Source: Aphis gossypii (Eukaryota; Arthropoda; Insecta; Hemiptera; Aphididae). From it: a stretch of 64,000 nucleotides of DNA. Positions within the stretch are counted from its first letter, which is position 1. Every line of letters starts with the position of its first letter. The DNA is taken from NCBI RefSeq assembly GCF_020184175.1, contig NC_065530.1, forward strand, positions 43,191,260 through 43,255,259, read 5' to 3'. The position numbers were made by a program, and so were the translations under genes. Shown piece by piece: positions 1-13,639 of the stretch. Under the pieces are notes generated by a model, which had not been told where the DNA came from, made no database searches, and was given only the letters and a program-made list of their open reading frames with translations.

Positions 1-740
1 AATTTAAACGCTCATAACATTTTTCATGTATAATGTCACTTCGAGTTTTCCATAAAGTTATTTGAAAAAAAACTTATGGAAAACTTAGTGTTGAATTCTA
101 CCTTAGATATGAATATAAACATTTTTATGAATTTTCAACTATAAAACTACTATAACATTTTACGATTTTAACATATTTCGTAAAAATTTTAATTCTAAAC
201 GCTTATAAAAAATTTGATAAGTAACTTGATTTTTTTTAACTACAATAAAAACAACTCATAAGAAACCTTGTATTAAATTCTCAAGTTTTTTTAGGCAGCC
301 AAAATTTTTTATCGACACTTCAAAAAAAAAATACTTAGAAAAAATTTAAAATTTCAGCTGTCTATAAATAGCTCAAAAAAGCCAAAATATTTTTATCTGT
401 ATATAGATAACGCTAATATGAATGTTTGGTGAAAATTTCAAGTATTTAAATTGATTAGCTTTGAGTTACAACTATATATAAAAAAAATCAATTTTGTCGA
501 AAACATGTTTTGTGTAAAAATTCCCATTTTTCGTCACTTTTTTCTTTTGAAAATTCTTACTTTTTACTTCTATAATGTACCAAGGATATTCACTTTGCCA
601 TCGGAAACCACCCCCGAAGTTTGAAATTGAAGCATTATTTCAACAAGTTATGCTGTACACCAGACACAAAAACATACACAAAAAAAAAATATCATTGTAA
701 AATTAATACACTCATCACTTCATTTAGAATCTAAAACTTT
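1..740. repeat. Dispersed AT-rich repeat, right-hand end at about 740
   Basis: Low-complexity AT-rich sequence with no coding potential. Its last 55 bases (about 690-740; core ATCATTGTAAAA, then AATACA, then TAGAATCTAAAA) closely match the tail at 39267-39320. That identifies two copies of one interspersed family whose tails point the same way. The left boundary is outside the window or not visible. No terminal inverted repeat or target duplication could be defined, so the class is unknown. Confidence 0.5.
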
Positions 741-3700
741 AAATAATATTTCAAATTTTTTTTAAATTGACAAAAAAAAACATAAACTGTTGTTTATACC
801 GTTGTAATAATTTACGAGTATATGGTTTTATTCGTGTTCTCGTGTGATTTCAAATAGTTTGATTTAATTGCTGATCATTTTACAACCTATCGGTTATCGT
901 GGTAAACCTCGTATAATAGACGTTTTTAAGAAAATAATAAATATATTAAAACAATGTGTTCAAAAATGTAATTAGGTATTATTTTTATAAATATAATATA
1001 CCTATTCTAAATATATTTATAAATAATGTTATTAAAAATCAATATTTCGTAATTCTACTTACTTTATAAAATTTACTGAATTCAAACTTACATACTCCCC
1101 ACCGTTACAAGTAATATGGTTAAAGAGGAATAGGAAAATAATATTTTTAGTGTGATTACTAATTTAGTAATATTATAAAAAATAAATAATCGTAGAAGTA
1201 TATAATAGTAGGTACTATAGTAGGTATTGAGTGTTCCTCGATATTGATTGTAGGTCATTGTAAATTGCATTAAGATAATTATTTTTAGTTTTATTTCTAT
1301 TATTGCATGAAGTATGACTGTATTAGTTTTATGGTAGTAAACTTATAACTATATATCATAGAGATAATGTTATTAATAAAAATCTTAAGGAATAAAATTA
1401 AACTTTTAATCATGAATAAATATTACTTATTATTAAAAATTTCCTTTTGATTTTTTCACTGTGCATATATTTCAATTGTATAGTTTAAGATTTTTGGTTT
1501 ATTTAAGTGTATCTTTCAGAACTTTTGAGTATGCATATCTTATATATACCTATATACCTACGCATATTTATTTATGTGGTTTTTAATGCATAAACTTATG
1601 AACCGGGTCATTATTATAATATATTATTTTGTATAATATAGTACTAGGTGTTACTAACTTACAAGTCAATTTTGAAATATCGTAGAACGACATAAACAGG
1701 TAAGTTTGAGCTATATAACATATACCTTTACAATCTATTGTTTAAAATTTATTAAAATATTTTGAGAATTTCATTGTTTATGATAAATAATAATGTATAT
1801 TGTATATACTATATATTATGTGCAAAAATTGACTTCGGCATCGCCGTTGATGAGTCTATCGCTCTTTAAAGTGTTTTCGCAGTAATAATAATAGCAATTT
1901 AATTATCTGTCTTATACTTAATACTATTATACTGTCGTGGTTTTAATATGTTGCGCTGTGTTCGTAGCAACGTCTCATTTCATTCACGAATTATTATTAT
2001 AATATTATCTACACGTATGCAGGTCGCAGCAGGAAATATACGTACACGTGAAGTTCAATGATAAATATGTATATAAAAAAAAATTATAACGACGCAAGTA
2101 TAAATATGATATCATAATTTTATATCTAAGTACGTACTTCATAAATGTACTGCAACGTTTTCGCTTCACTAGTCGAGTATTTTTTCAATCTATCCATTAT
2201 CGCGACTACAGGTACAGGTACAGGAGAGGTATATATTAGAACCAAATTGAGACAATTATTACTAAACACATCCAAATGCAAACTAACTTTGGTATTAAAG
2301 TATTTCAAAATATTATGCATTCGGATTCATATAAGCATGTTACCTTAGCGTGTTAGTCGAGTTAAATCGATATTGTCGCTAATGGCGCTCGTGTATACAC
2401 AATAGCTAGGCAACACTTATTCATGTACTGCAGTGCCATTCTTTTATCGCGAAAAATTCGATATTCGTTTACGACCTTAACCCATTTAGCCCATGGGCGG
2501 ATCGTGCGGGAAAGTTAGATTAAGACTTTCGGAGGTCCCCTAAGCACTAAAAAATGTCAGTAGAGGTACTATATATACTCTTACAAACGTAGACGTACAT
2601 ATCAGGGGGTGCTAAAATTGTCGGTGTATACTACGATTTTGCATTTTTTTTTATCTGTCACCACCAAAAAACGCAACATGATTGCGAACCAAAAAAATGT
2701 ATAAATGAAAATTTAGTTTAAATGATTATGTAGCAATAAAAACTTATTTAAAGAATATAATTCAAAATCAGAAATAGATTTTTAGTTATTTACCTGAAAA
2801 TATAGTTGATGATAATGTATTTTCGCTTAATGATAATATATAAATACTACGTATAATGATTTTTCATATACTAAAACTAACTTAATTCTAAAAAAAATCA
2901 ATTCAATTACATTAGAAAAAACTTTTCTCTTAAACCAAATGTATAACTAATAACTAGAATGCTTTTGAAAAATGAGACATTACATGAATTCAATAATTAA
3001 AAAATTATATAGGAATTTGACACCATGAAAATTCAATTTGATATGATATAGGATCTTTGAGTACCTACCTATTTTAATTATTTTAATACTTTAATGATTA
3101 TTAACTATTACACCAACTAATTATTGTTGTGCTAAAATCTATTAACAGCTCACAAATGTGGCCATGTGGGCATCTAACTAGTTAATCCTCATCCCAGGTT
3201 TCTTAAAAAATCTTTAAATTTTATTAAATAATATATTTAATATTTGTTATTTACTCTTATATATAAGTATTTATTTTTTTGGTATATTTTCCCGACTGGT
3301 ACCGAATTGGTTCTCGAACACCAACTCCTCACGCCGAATTGGTTCCAGTTTAAAAAAGGTATTTTATCAAGATAAGCCGTATTGGTTCCCGTCTAATTAC
3401 GCACATTTTCTTTCTCAACCTATAATAGGCTTAAGACTGTCAACTTCAAAGTAAACTTGCTTAAAAATAATGATCCACAACTTAGTTCCCTTTTCACTAA
3501 ATATAAATTTCATAATAATGAACAATTAAAATTAAAAAATATTAATTAGAATACGATCAATGTATAAACGAATACAAATTTATAAATAGGTACGAGTATA
3601 AAATAATGACGATGTGTTGTTCAAGAGTTCAAGACTGTGCCGTATTCATAACATTATTGTCATATATACATAGGATGTATAAAATAAACCCATACAGCGA

Positions 3701-4440
3701 TATAAGTACGTATATCTCAATCGTTTTATGTTAGATATATATATTATAAATAGATAGCAACACAAGTATAATAATAAACACATCATATACATTGTAGAGA
3801 TATTATAATGTGTATTGCTTAAAAAATATTTTTCTTGTCTTTTATTTACTTTCTAAAACGGCTAAATCTAACTAATTTTAAGCTATTTGTAAATTTTAAT
3901 ATCTCGTTAATTATTTAAAATAGACAATTCAGTAAATCGCGGTTATTGTAGCACCTCGTCCTTATTCCTTAATCAATTTCTGATTTATCCTATGCTTGAA
4001 AATTACGATCCCATTAGGTTCCAGAACTTCTATTAATTACAAAGTTCGTTAAAAAGGAATTAATTTTATATTTTAATTTTACTCGTCACATTCAACGTAC
4101 AATAATATATTATAATAATGATTCATAACGTATAACAAAATTACATTAATATATAGTCAAATTTTACAACGCAACAATACAAATAATATTATATTATTAT
4201 ATATCGTCTTGATGATCACCTATATGAATGGTAGCACGTATACATAAACATTGTGATCTGAGGACGCAAAATATACAAATTTCTATTGGTTATAGATAAT
4301 ATAATATTATATAATAATGAGCACAAGAAACACCCTTGACGGATATCATGAAATGAAGTGTTGTCGCGATCGACAAATAAAAACTATATGGCAGGTAAGA
4401 GTCAGATTTGTTTATCTCCTCGGAACAATGGATGTGGTGG
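741..4440. other. Intergenic / 3' flank of the SLC16 gene, no gene seen
   Basis: AT-rich DNA with no supported exon. It contains a short ACAGGT tandem (about 2209-2224), a GC-richer patch at about 2480-2620 (with a CCCATGGGCGG motif like those at ends of local transposon relics), and a cluster of GAATTGGTTC-type motifs at about 3300-3400. Short open frames here have no family resemblance. Confidence 0.6.
3298..3400. repeat. Three spaced copies of a GAATTGGTTC-like motif
   Basis: The motif CGAATTGGTTC, or close variants (CCGAATTGGTTC, GCCGAATTGGTTCC, GCCGTATTGGTTCC), occurs three times in about 90 bp, separated by unrelated sequence. It is probably part of a dispersed repeat; no boundaries were found. 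Confidence 0.35.
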
Positions 4441-7400
4441 TCAGACGCTGTTGGGTTGCTTTAGTTTTCGATTATCTTCCCACTTTTTGATCCTTCTAAG
4501 CGGATAGCATATAACCGCCGATGCAGTCAATATTATCCCGGATAAATAAAACGACACGTCGTAGGTTCCAGTCCAGTCTTTGAATAACCCTGTGCATATA
4601 AATACAAAATAAATAAAGATTTGACACTCGGGGCGCAAAGTTACTATTATTATTGATATTATAATGTTTAAACAGTACAAGGTACGTATAATCATTGATT
4701 AAGCATAGAATATTTCATTCTATAACCAATGGATAACCAATGGTATAATCTAGAGCCCAGACTCGCTAACCAATAATAATATAGTGGGCAAGACATGAGC
4801 AAGTCAATTAATTTGTCAAATTGATTGAATTGAGTTAATGAAGAAGAATGCGAGTTAATTTTAAAATTAACTTGACTTTCATTATTTTACGACTATTTAA
4901 AACTTTAAGCTCAATAAAAAAAAGAAACTTAACTATATAGGATAAAAATGTAGTTAGTTTTTTGTTTTATCTGGCCATTAAACAAAATTAATTAACAGTA
5001 AAAATAATAGGTAGATATAGACCTACTATAATATTGTAGTAATACAACTGCGTGAGATCTCTATAGAAGATGGCTGTAAATTACTAGTATCATGATTCAC
5101 GGAGGCTTATATTAATTATAATACTTAATTTCTGTGGATACCGATTTACTGATAAATTTAAATACAATAGATTATAAATTAAATATTTAGAAAGAAGAGA
5201 AATAAGTAACGAAGTCTACATCTTTGTTGCTCAGGAATTATATAGAAGTGTCTAACTACCACATTTTGATAAATATTATTTACCATATTTAATATATTAT
5301 ATTATTAAATATATATATAATATATGTATATTTGATGTAAGACTCGGTCAACAAAAATCGATTGTCTATTTAAGGTGTAGCTGGTGTATTTTATAATATT
5401 TGATTTTCAAATGTTTAAAATAAATTTTGTGTGAATTAAAACCTAATCTGACATGACTTAAAACAATGATAAGTACTTTATTATTAACTTCATAAGCTTT
5501 CAAAATGCACCATCTGGCCACTAATAAGCGTATTTATTATAAAGTTTGATAATATATATAAACTTGCCCAATAACGGAGATCCGACGGCTGCTGCTACTC
5601 CTTGGAACATCAACAGGACACCGAAAGCATTTGTAAGTAATTCAAGACCGGTTAGTTCGACTATCATGGTTGATCTCAAAGACGCAAAGCAAGCTGAAAA
5701 ATATTATTTTTTTTTAATTTTCACATTCATTTTACTTAATTGACAAAAGCGGCCAACATTTAATTATTAATATAATGGAGTTAAATATGTGAATGAAAGT
5801 ATATAGATAATTATTTTTTATAGACATTTAAAGGTCAACATTTGGGCGTAGTTACCTATTTAAATGATAAATAACGATTTGTTAATTATTTTGTTATAAT
5901 TTATTAACATTATTCTTGGAAACTTAAAACATTTACGTATATTATACTATTATACATAACGTTTTTCTTTGAATTATTTAAAAATAATATATTATATTAT
6001 ACATCTGTTTTTGCTATTTTGTGGTATTTACAGAAAGATAAAATTAAATTTCGAGTTATATAAATTTGTATTATACTATGGGAGGTAAAAGTACGTATAT
6101 TATTATAATAATACTACATAGCCTACATTATCCAAGAAAAAATTATATCAACCTACTGTAGTACTAAAATCAAAATAAATGACTTAAATAACTATATGTA
6201 CACAAACATATCACAAAATATACTGATTGATTTATAGGCTGACAGATCGTTTCTGCTCAAAATCCTTTTTTTGTATACATTAAAATAATGTTATCGATAC
6301 ATATTATATCATTGAATTCAAATTTAACACATCCATAATAAATTCCCATGTATTAAACTTTAAACATAATTTACTCTCATTAATTTTTCTTCTCATATAT
6401 AAAATATCAATGCTATAATACTAGTTAAATTTAAATCACTAATAATAATTATTAACGAATGATAATTAATTTAAATAATTCTGAAAATAATTTATTTAGA
6501 TAGCTATACACTCGTATATGACAGTGAGATACTAATTTCATAATTTATCTCGACACGATATACGAGTAAATACGATGATTTTATCTATAAAAAAGGTATC
6601 CAGATAAATTTATCTAATTAAATTTAGCTATTGTACAACAACAATATTGGGCGTGCGAGTGATGTAGCCGATGTACGTAAAACCCTGGTGCTCACCCATA
6701 GAGAATCCGAACAGCGATGCGTACAAATAGTATGAGACCATCGAGTATGGGAGAAAAGGTAACAAGATGGTGTAGAGGCCTCCAAACGTGAGAGACGCGT
6801 TGTTCAACACGATCGCATCGACGGATTCGTAACTGGATATCCAACCACAAATCACTCTCCCGAACGTGTTTGTCAGACCGATCGTAGATACCAGCCACAC
6901 TGCTATTTTTCTGTCCATGCCCATACTGATGGCTTTTTCTACGGATGAAAATCAACAAATCAATAATGCGTTAAACATAATATTATTTAAAATTGATCTC
7001 TCCACCAGTAGTTGAGGTCGAGAGATGCATAGTCGTGTATTGTAGAATGTAGATACCTGCTAAACTTGCTGCAGAGGCAGCCTACTTAGTGTTTGCAAAT
7101 CATGAAAATAATATTTATAATAATTATGATATTTTCAAAATTTGTACGTTTAAGTTTAAATTAATATAATTAAATAAGAATTTGATGTTATGTAAATATT
7201 TGACGGAGTGATTACAGAATCTAGATATATTTACGTTTGATAGACGTAATATCATCTAATAATAAGTGTCCGGATTAATGAGACATAATATTTTATTCGC
7301 AGCACTGAGCACATCTACTAATGTAATGCTATACATATATCTATGGTGGGTAATGTATACGTTAAGTTATTTTTTCGTATAAATACGTGGTACTATAATA

Positions 7401-10341
7401 CTACTATGTATGGTACAGGTGGATAATGAATATGAACTTTATTTCGCTTTAATGAAAATGAAAATGGGTACCATATAATATGTGTATTTTTTGTTAAATT
7501 CCGTTTTATAAATAATCATAATTTTTTTTTTTTTGGCAACTACACTGTCAAAACAAGACTTATATGTAAGCGAGTCTGCAACGTAAAGCGTAATAATATG
7601 ATTAAGACGAGTAGTTACCGGTAAGGTACAAGAACGGAACGAAAAATCCCAACAGTGTCAAAAAACCACTGCACGTCAGCACGAAGAAGGACGGAGAGGA
7701 CAAAATGGAAAAATCCAACATCGTCGTTAGTGTGTGCATAGCCGATTTGTAATACTTTTTCATGTTTCTCCGTAACGAATTATTCTTTGAACAAGGTTCT
7801 TCGTCATCTCCCTCTTCAGCGTCGTTCCAGGCCGGTATTCTCGTCACCGACATTGCGTAGTTCAACGAGCTCACCTAAAAGAACGTCTGTAAGAAATAAA
7901 TAAGTCTACCCTAAGGCGCGGGCGTTGCGTGTAATTGTGTAATATATTTATTTTACTACCACTATCTATACGCTGATCTATAGTCAATCGATATATATAT
8001 ATGATTTTCGATCGACGCAATTCGCAAAGTACCTAACCTACCTCTTTTTACGTTATAATATTTAATTATATTTGTATATCATATTCTGCAGGTTAAAAAA
8101 GTGACGGTGTAAATCGCTTGGCACCTTTGGTAAAAACATACCTGTGACGAATATTGCGGTAGTCTGGACAGACTTCCACCGAAAAATCGGTCGTCCCTGT
8201 CCATCAAATGCGCCGATACAGACGGCCTCCTCAGACTGACAGCGGATAATTTCTTTTCCGGTAAATCGGGCGACAACCTATCCTTCAGGTACTGATTGTG
8301 GGTGTTGAGCGAATGACACGATATACTGATGGGCCGAGGTTCGGGTGTTTGGCGACCCGACAAGTGATTGTAAATTTCTTCGGCCGTCGGAGCTCCGATT
8401 TTGGCGGTGTTGTGTTTACTGTCTAACGACATCTTTCTCTCGTCAGTACCGTTTTTCATCAACAGAGGTTCGTCTTCGGGTATTTTTGGCTCCATCACAA
8501 CCGGATTAATAGTCGGTACTTCGACTATGGTCGGTTTTAATGGACGGAAAAGTATACCTGCGACAGCACAACTCAATGCGAGCCCTAAAAAAAAAAACGA
8601 TACTGAGATTTTCTTATTATATTATTATCCACGAACTCTCTTCATATCTTCTATATTATACTAAAACTTTATTATTAAGTCACAAAAATAATGATTTTTC
8701 TTTTATGGGTTATGAGTTTATGACTTAAGATTGGATTTTTACTCTCAAGCGCTAACGGGTTTTGGACATGACATATTTGATGAAATAAATGTTCGATTCA
8801 CTTCTATAATAAAACTTGATGATATTTCATCGATCGTGAAAGTAATATCAATACCACATACTATTTAGAAAACAAGTTTATGGCATTAATGATAAACAGT
8901 TGTAATTTATAAGTTATAACTAAAAATACTTATAAACATTAAGTATTTTCGGTTTTAAAAAAATGATGTACCTACCTGCTTGGACCATAATGGTAACTCG
9001 CCAACCATAGTTTTCTACCAAAAATGCATTTAATGGAGCAAGTACAAACGTTCCTATTCCAGATCCGCATACGGCTATACCCGTTGCAAGTGCTCTCCAC
9101 TTATCGAAATAAAATCCTGGTATTAACACTGCAGATACATAAATCATACTAAATCCGATACCTGTAATAATGATAGAAGATTATGTATTTAATTTTGTAG
9201 CTATGTACTTAAAAATAAGGATGATCAACAAAAAAATATTAAATAATATTTATCTGAAACTATTTATTTTTATTAATAAAACAATCAACATATGACAATT
9301 GCTAAAAAAATTTAATTTTTAAACCATAAAATATGTATATAATTGACAAGTTGTTGAAAGTTTTATTTTGTACTTGACCTAATGAACATTGAAACCTCAA
9401 GCTATTATAATAACATAATCGTATCACGTCTAGTAAATTATTATCAAACAACGTGATTATAATCTAGAACAAATAGTAAAATGTATTGGCATGTTCTCAA
9501 TAGTTTGAATACGTTGTTTAAATGTCAATGAGTTTAATATTCGAATGCCTTAGGTTGTTTGACAACAAAATATATGCTTATTATATCTTTGAAATAATAT
9601 TATGCATAATCGATCCTTATAAATTGAAAAAAACTGTTTAAATATAGGTACCTACTACCTATATTATATTGCAATCTGTAAGATACTTATTTATTTCAGA
9701 AATTAAGTAGTTCTTTTTACACAATTCCTCATAAACATTTTTTTAGATGATGTAATAAATTAGATACAATTATTAATGCTTAAATGGTGAACTATTATAG
9801 TATTGGATAAAAACAAATAATTATGACTTACCTCCAATGAAGCCATAGCAGAACATCAGTTGGTACAACGATTCTACGTAAGCGGCAGAAGCGAACGCAA
9901 TACAGGAAATTACACTTCCAATTATTGTGACTGATCGAAAATCCACACTATTCAGAAGGGCACTTACAAATGGACCTTCAAAAAGAATTTTTTTTAAAAT
10001 AATATTATGTGAAATAGGTATGTATAAAAAATATAGTGATATATTATTTCAAATATAGCAAAATAAAATTTGAATAACCACGCTGTATTCGTGAGAGAGT
10101 GAAATTAAAATTAAATATTACCGACGATCAAATAAAATCCATTTAACAATGATCCGACTATTGTGATTTTTGATTCTGGCTCGTGGAATGTGTTCACCAT
10201 ATCACTCATGAGCATGCTAAAGGAGTAAATTATTCCGTCTACGACAACATTACAGTAAAACGCAGCAAAAACTACTACCCATCCCCAGCCGCCATCAGGA
10301 GCGACTACAATCGCCAATGATCCTCCGGCTCCTTTTTTCAT
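4441..10341 (-). CDS. SLC16 / monocarboxylate transporter-like protein, 8 coding exons
   Basis: Predicted plasma-membrane solute carrier of the major facilitator superfamily, SLC16 branch; the substrate (monocarboxylate or other) cannot be read from sequence. Exons on the minus strand: 10341-10122, 9975-9832, 9161-8976, 8584-8142, 7874-7619, 6938-6696, 5693-5568, 4589-4441. All phases agree and give 588 aa plus TGA. The start is the ATG directly after a TTTTCAG acceptor (10343-10342), implying at least one 5' UTR exon; the in-frame ATG four codons upstream would lie in intron. Family signatures: APDGGWGWVVV at residues 14-24 (TM1) and YFDKWRALATGIAVCGSGIG at 139-158 (TM5). The region after TM6, roughly residues 195-355 in exons 4-5, is a polar Ser/Asp/Glu/Lys-rich cytoplasmic loop. 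TM8 carries R444, the family's conserved arginine, but N440 lies where MCT1 has the aspartate four residues earlier. The NAFGVLLMFQG stretch (exon 7) matches the family's TM10-11 region. Intron 7 has a GC donor. Twelve TMs and this length are usual. Confidence 0.95.
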
Positions 10342-13300
10342 CTGAAAATACAATACATAATATTAAAATAGTAATAACGTTAATCCATTTTTGTTACATT
10401 ATGTTATTATATAGACCTCAATAAAACTAATATCAAAATAACGTTTTATTTAACAGACGAAAACCACTTGAGTAGGTTGGCTTACGATCTGTAATAATAC
10501 CTATTAAACACTTAGGTAATACAATATTAACTATATTTTTCTTTTTATAGATGATCAAAATATTTTTGTTGAAAGCATTAGCAATAGAAAAACAAATAAT
10601 TTCTAATATAATTTAATTTTAGTCAAACTAGCAAAATAAATATATTAATGGCGAAATCCAGGTTTTATAGACACAATCTTGCAGAATCTTGTGGGTGTCA
10701 ACATCATCGTGCCGTTCTTGAGATTATAATATTATATTGGATAATACATTAAGAAATTAAAATGTTTTAGAGAGACAAACAGGCTACTGCATCATAAAAA
10801 ATATAGGTACACGCGCGTTAACAGTTTAATGATAATATAAATATTTTTACGATTAATATTAATATTATGCATCATTCAATCAATTTTTAGATTTATTTTA
10901 AATTACTTAGAGGCATTAAATATTTAAATACACGTCTATATTATATAATATTTATTTTTCGTAACCTCCACGTATAATTACTTAAATAAATAAGTACTGT
11001 ACACTGTATTATAACAGTCATTTATTTACAATATTATTATAAAAACCTGTATAATCCATAAAATGTAAACTCTCAATGATATTCATGATATACCTGAGCT
11101 CATTTTGAAGTGATTTATTACACATACGAGACACTCACTAAATTTACTCTAATTTATATACCTCCGTAGTGGATCGATGGTGGTCATAAAACGATGATGT
11201 GTGAAGTGAACCATATAATATATGTTTGTCAACAATTTATTTGTAAAATGCATTATGGCACTTGTACAATGATTGTATAACAATAAAACAACATTGATTA
11301 TAATTAATGATAGCAGTGAAAAATATTTCTGGAGTAGGTACCTTCTATGTATATGTATAATGGATATAAAGTATATACCTACGTTTATAATAGTATATAT
11401 TTATGGTCAATATGCATGGCGGAAGCTTTCTGCTCAGTGAATTAATTACACAATTTTATTAGACATACAATTTTCAGCACTACATAATTACAGTGTAAAT
11501 ATAATTACCATATTATTATGAATATTTAATATATATCACATGATGGTTTACGATCTTATAATATCTGTACACAAATAACTACTGTATAATTTATATTATA
11601 CGTACTAACAAATCAATAATAGGTAATTGTTTAAACACGAATAATAATATGTTGTCATTGGTAGGTACGTGTTTAAGTGTTTTGAATAAAAGATAACGAT
11701 CGTTTTATCTTTTCGAACGAAGACGATATAGAGTACAATAATAATATTGCTAGTTCCAATTTTTAAATGTATGTTAGTGAAAATTTGCAGGTTGTATACG
11801 TATTATGTCGAGGTACAGGTAAAAATCTGATATCATGTAGGCACACACATATACTGAGCAATAATTTAAATGGGAATACTGAATTTATTGAAATTTCAAA
11901 TAAGGATCTTCACAATATCCCCAAAAATGTGGGTCCATGCGTAACTTCTCTCAAACCTTAAACACTTACAACAGATGAATAACTAAATCAAGTTTGCTGT
12001 ACTTTCATCGTATTGTATATTAAATTAGTTATCCTGCTGTGTTAGGTATTTGAAGACACTGATTGAGCAAATCATTGACACACTCAGTTTTTCAGAACAC
12101 TCGGCATTCATGTTCATGTAACACAACAAGCTATACATTCTACCTACCAGTGAATCGAACTGTTTTTACAAAATATACTCCTTTAAGGTGATTTCCATAT
12201 AGTAACAATAAATCGTTTAATTTTTCGTATACTTTTATAGATTTGCTAAAATCTTTCTTGTATAAATAATACCGTTTTGTTACACTGATTTTAATTATAA
12301 ATAGCTTAATATAAAAAAGCCGAATGGTATTAATTCTCATAAAACTATTATTATTATATAATATTTCATGATGTCATGTTCTGCGGCTTCTGCCGGAGAC
12401 GCAAGACGGTTATTGAGACCAATTAAATGTATAGAGTACAAATTACCGAATACTTAATAATTTATTGGTTTGTGTATAAAACAGTAATTATATTAATTGT
12501 TCAATACACGCATGCATATCAATACATAATAATAGTCATAACAGTGTTACCGTCTCAATTACTTAAGACCTAGTGCATATTTGGAATAATAAATATTATT
12601 AAATCAAACGTGATGGTAAAAAAGGCAACGCCGCGTTACATAAATTCCTTAAAATATATTAAGTATATATATAAAAATATAATAGTAATTATTGTTAAAT
12701 TATACATACTGAATTTATTACTGTGTGTCGGATAATTGGGTCAAAATTACGCAGTATTAACAACTTGTTCCGGACGGACGTCTTTTACTGATTTATACAT
12801 TTTTTTTTAACCCTAACTTAATGGGTGGCAGGTACGTGCAAGTTTTTTTACACTCTACACCTAAAGGCGATAATAATATTCTTCAAATCAATATAATTAA
12901 TTGCTATATTATATTATGCCAACAACATTTCATGTGTAAATGAGACATGACGTATTAGACAGTGTAATTCGACGGCTGATGGATTATAACACAAGTATAT
13001 TATTATAAGTGTAAGTCCGACACGCGCGCGTGGAAAACACAATTATGATTATAATTGTATTATTATAAATGGTAGGTGTGTATATCGTTTGAGAGGTTGT
13101 CGTCAAATTCGTGTAAATAATTGTCTCAACAAAGCTTTTTATTATTCAATAATTAGTAATTACATAATATGTTTATATGTATGATTGACTGCAGTAGGCG
13201 ACACTTATGGGTCGGTCGCATGGCGAAAAAGTGAAACGGACAATCAATATAGATTATTATAAAATGAGACTTGATTTCAAGGGTACGGGCAAAATAATCA

Positions 13301-13389
13301 ATGATGTATTGTGTTACAATAATGATCTAAACGCACGCACGCATTAGATATCATATTATAATACTACTCAATTGAATCGCATATATATT
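10342..13389. other. Upstream region / probable first intron of the SLC16 gene
   Basis: A TATTTTCAG acceptor ends at 10342, so the DNA immediately upstream of the start codon is most likely intron in the SLC16 5' UTR. The rest is AT-rich with scattered short frames (for example 11767-11961) lacking similarity, splice context or codon character. Nothing else is recognised. Confidence 0.5.
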
Positions 13390-13639
13390 GAGGACCATTA
13401 ATTAATATTTCTGGAGGACCACTTTAGGAATTCGGACAATTTTCGGGGACTTCGAAATTTAACGCACACTCATTTGTCTAAAAACAGCATGAGAAAATTT
13501 GAAAAATAAAAATAAAATTGACGAAGACTGTACCTATACCTAAATTTTAATTCACCATTAAAAATAATAATTTTATTAATAAATTTCTTGTCTGCGGGCC
13601 AGATAAAGTTCATCCACGGGCCGCATTTGGTGACCCCTG
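13390..13639. mobile_element. Non-autonomous hAT-like MITE, copy 1 of a two-copy family
   Basis: About 250 bp without coding capacity. Its right end, GTGACCCCTG, is the reverse complement of the CAGGGGTCAC ends typical of hAT elements. Its left part (GAGGACCATTAATTAATATT) aligns with the left end of the element at 32805, and the right third aligns over about 100 bp with 32975-33061 (shared landmarks TTAATTCACCAT, AGATAAA and GGACCGCA-like). The left terminal bases are mutated and no target duplication survives, so this is an old copy. Confidence 0.65.

Noticed and set aside
8401..8728. Plus-strand frames of 87 and 62 codons
   Set aside because: Antisense shadows of transporter exon 4.
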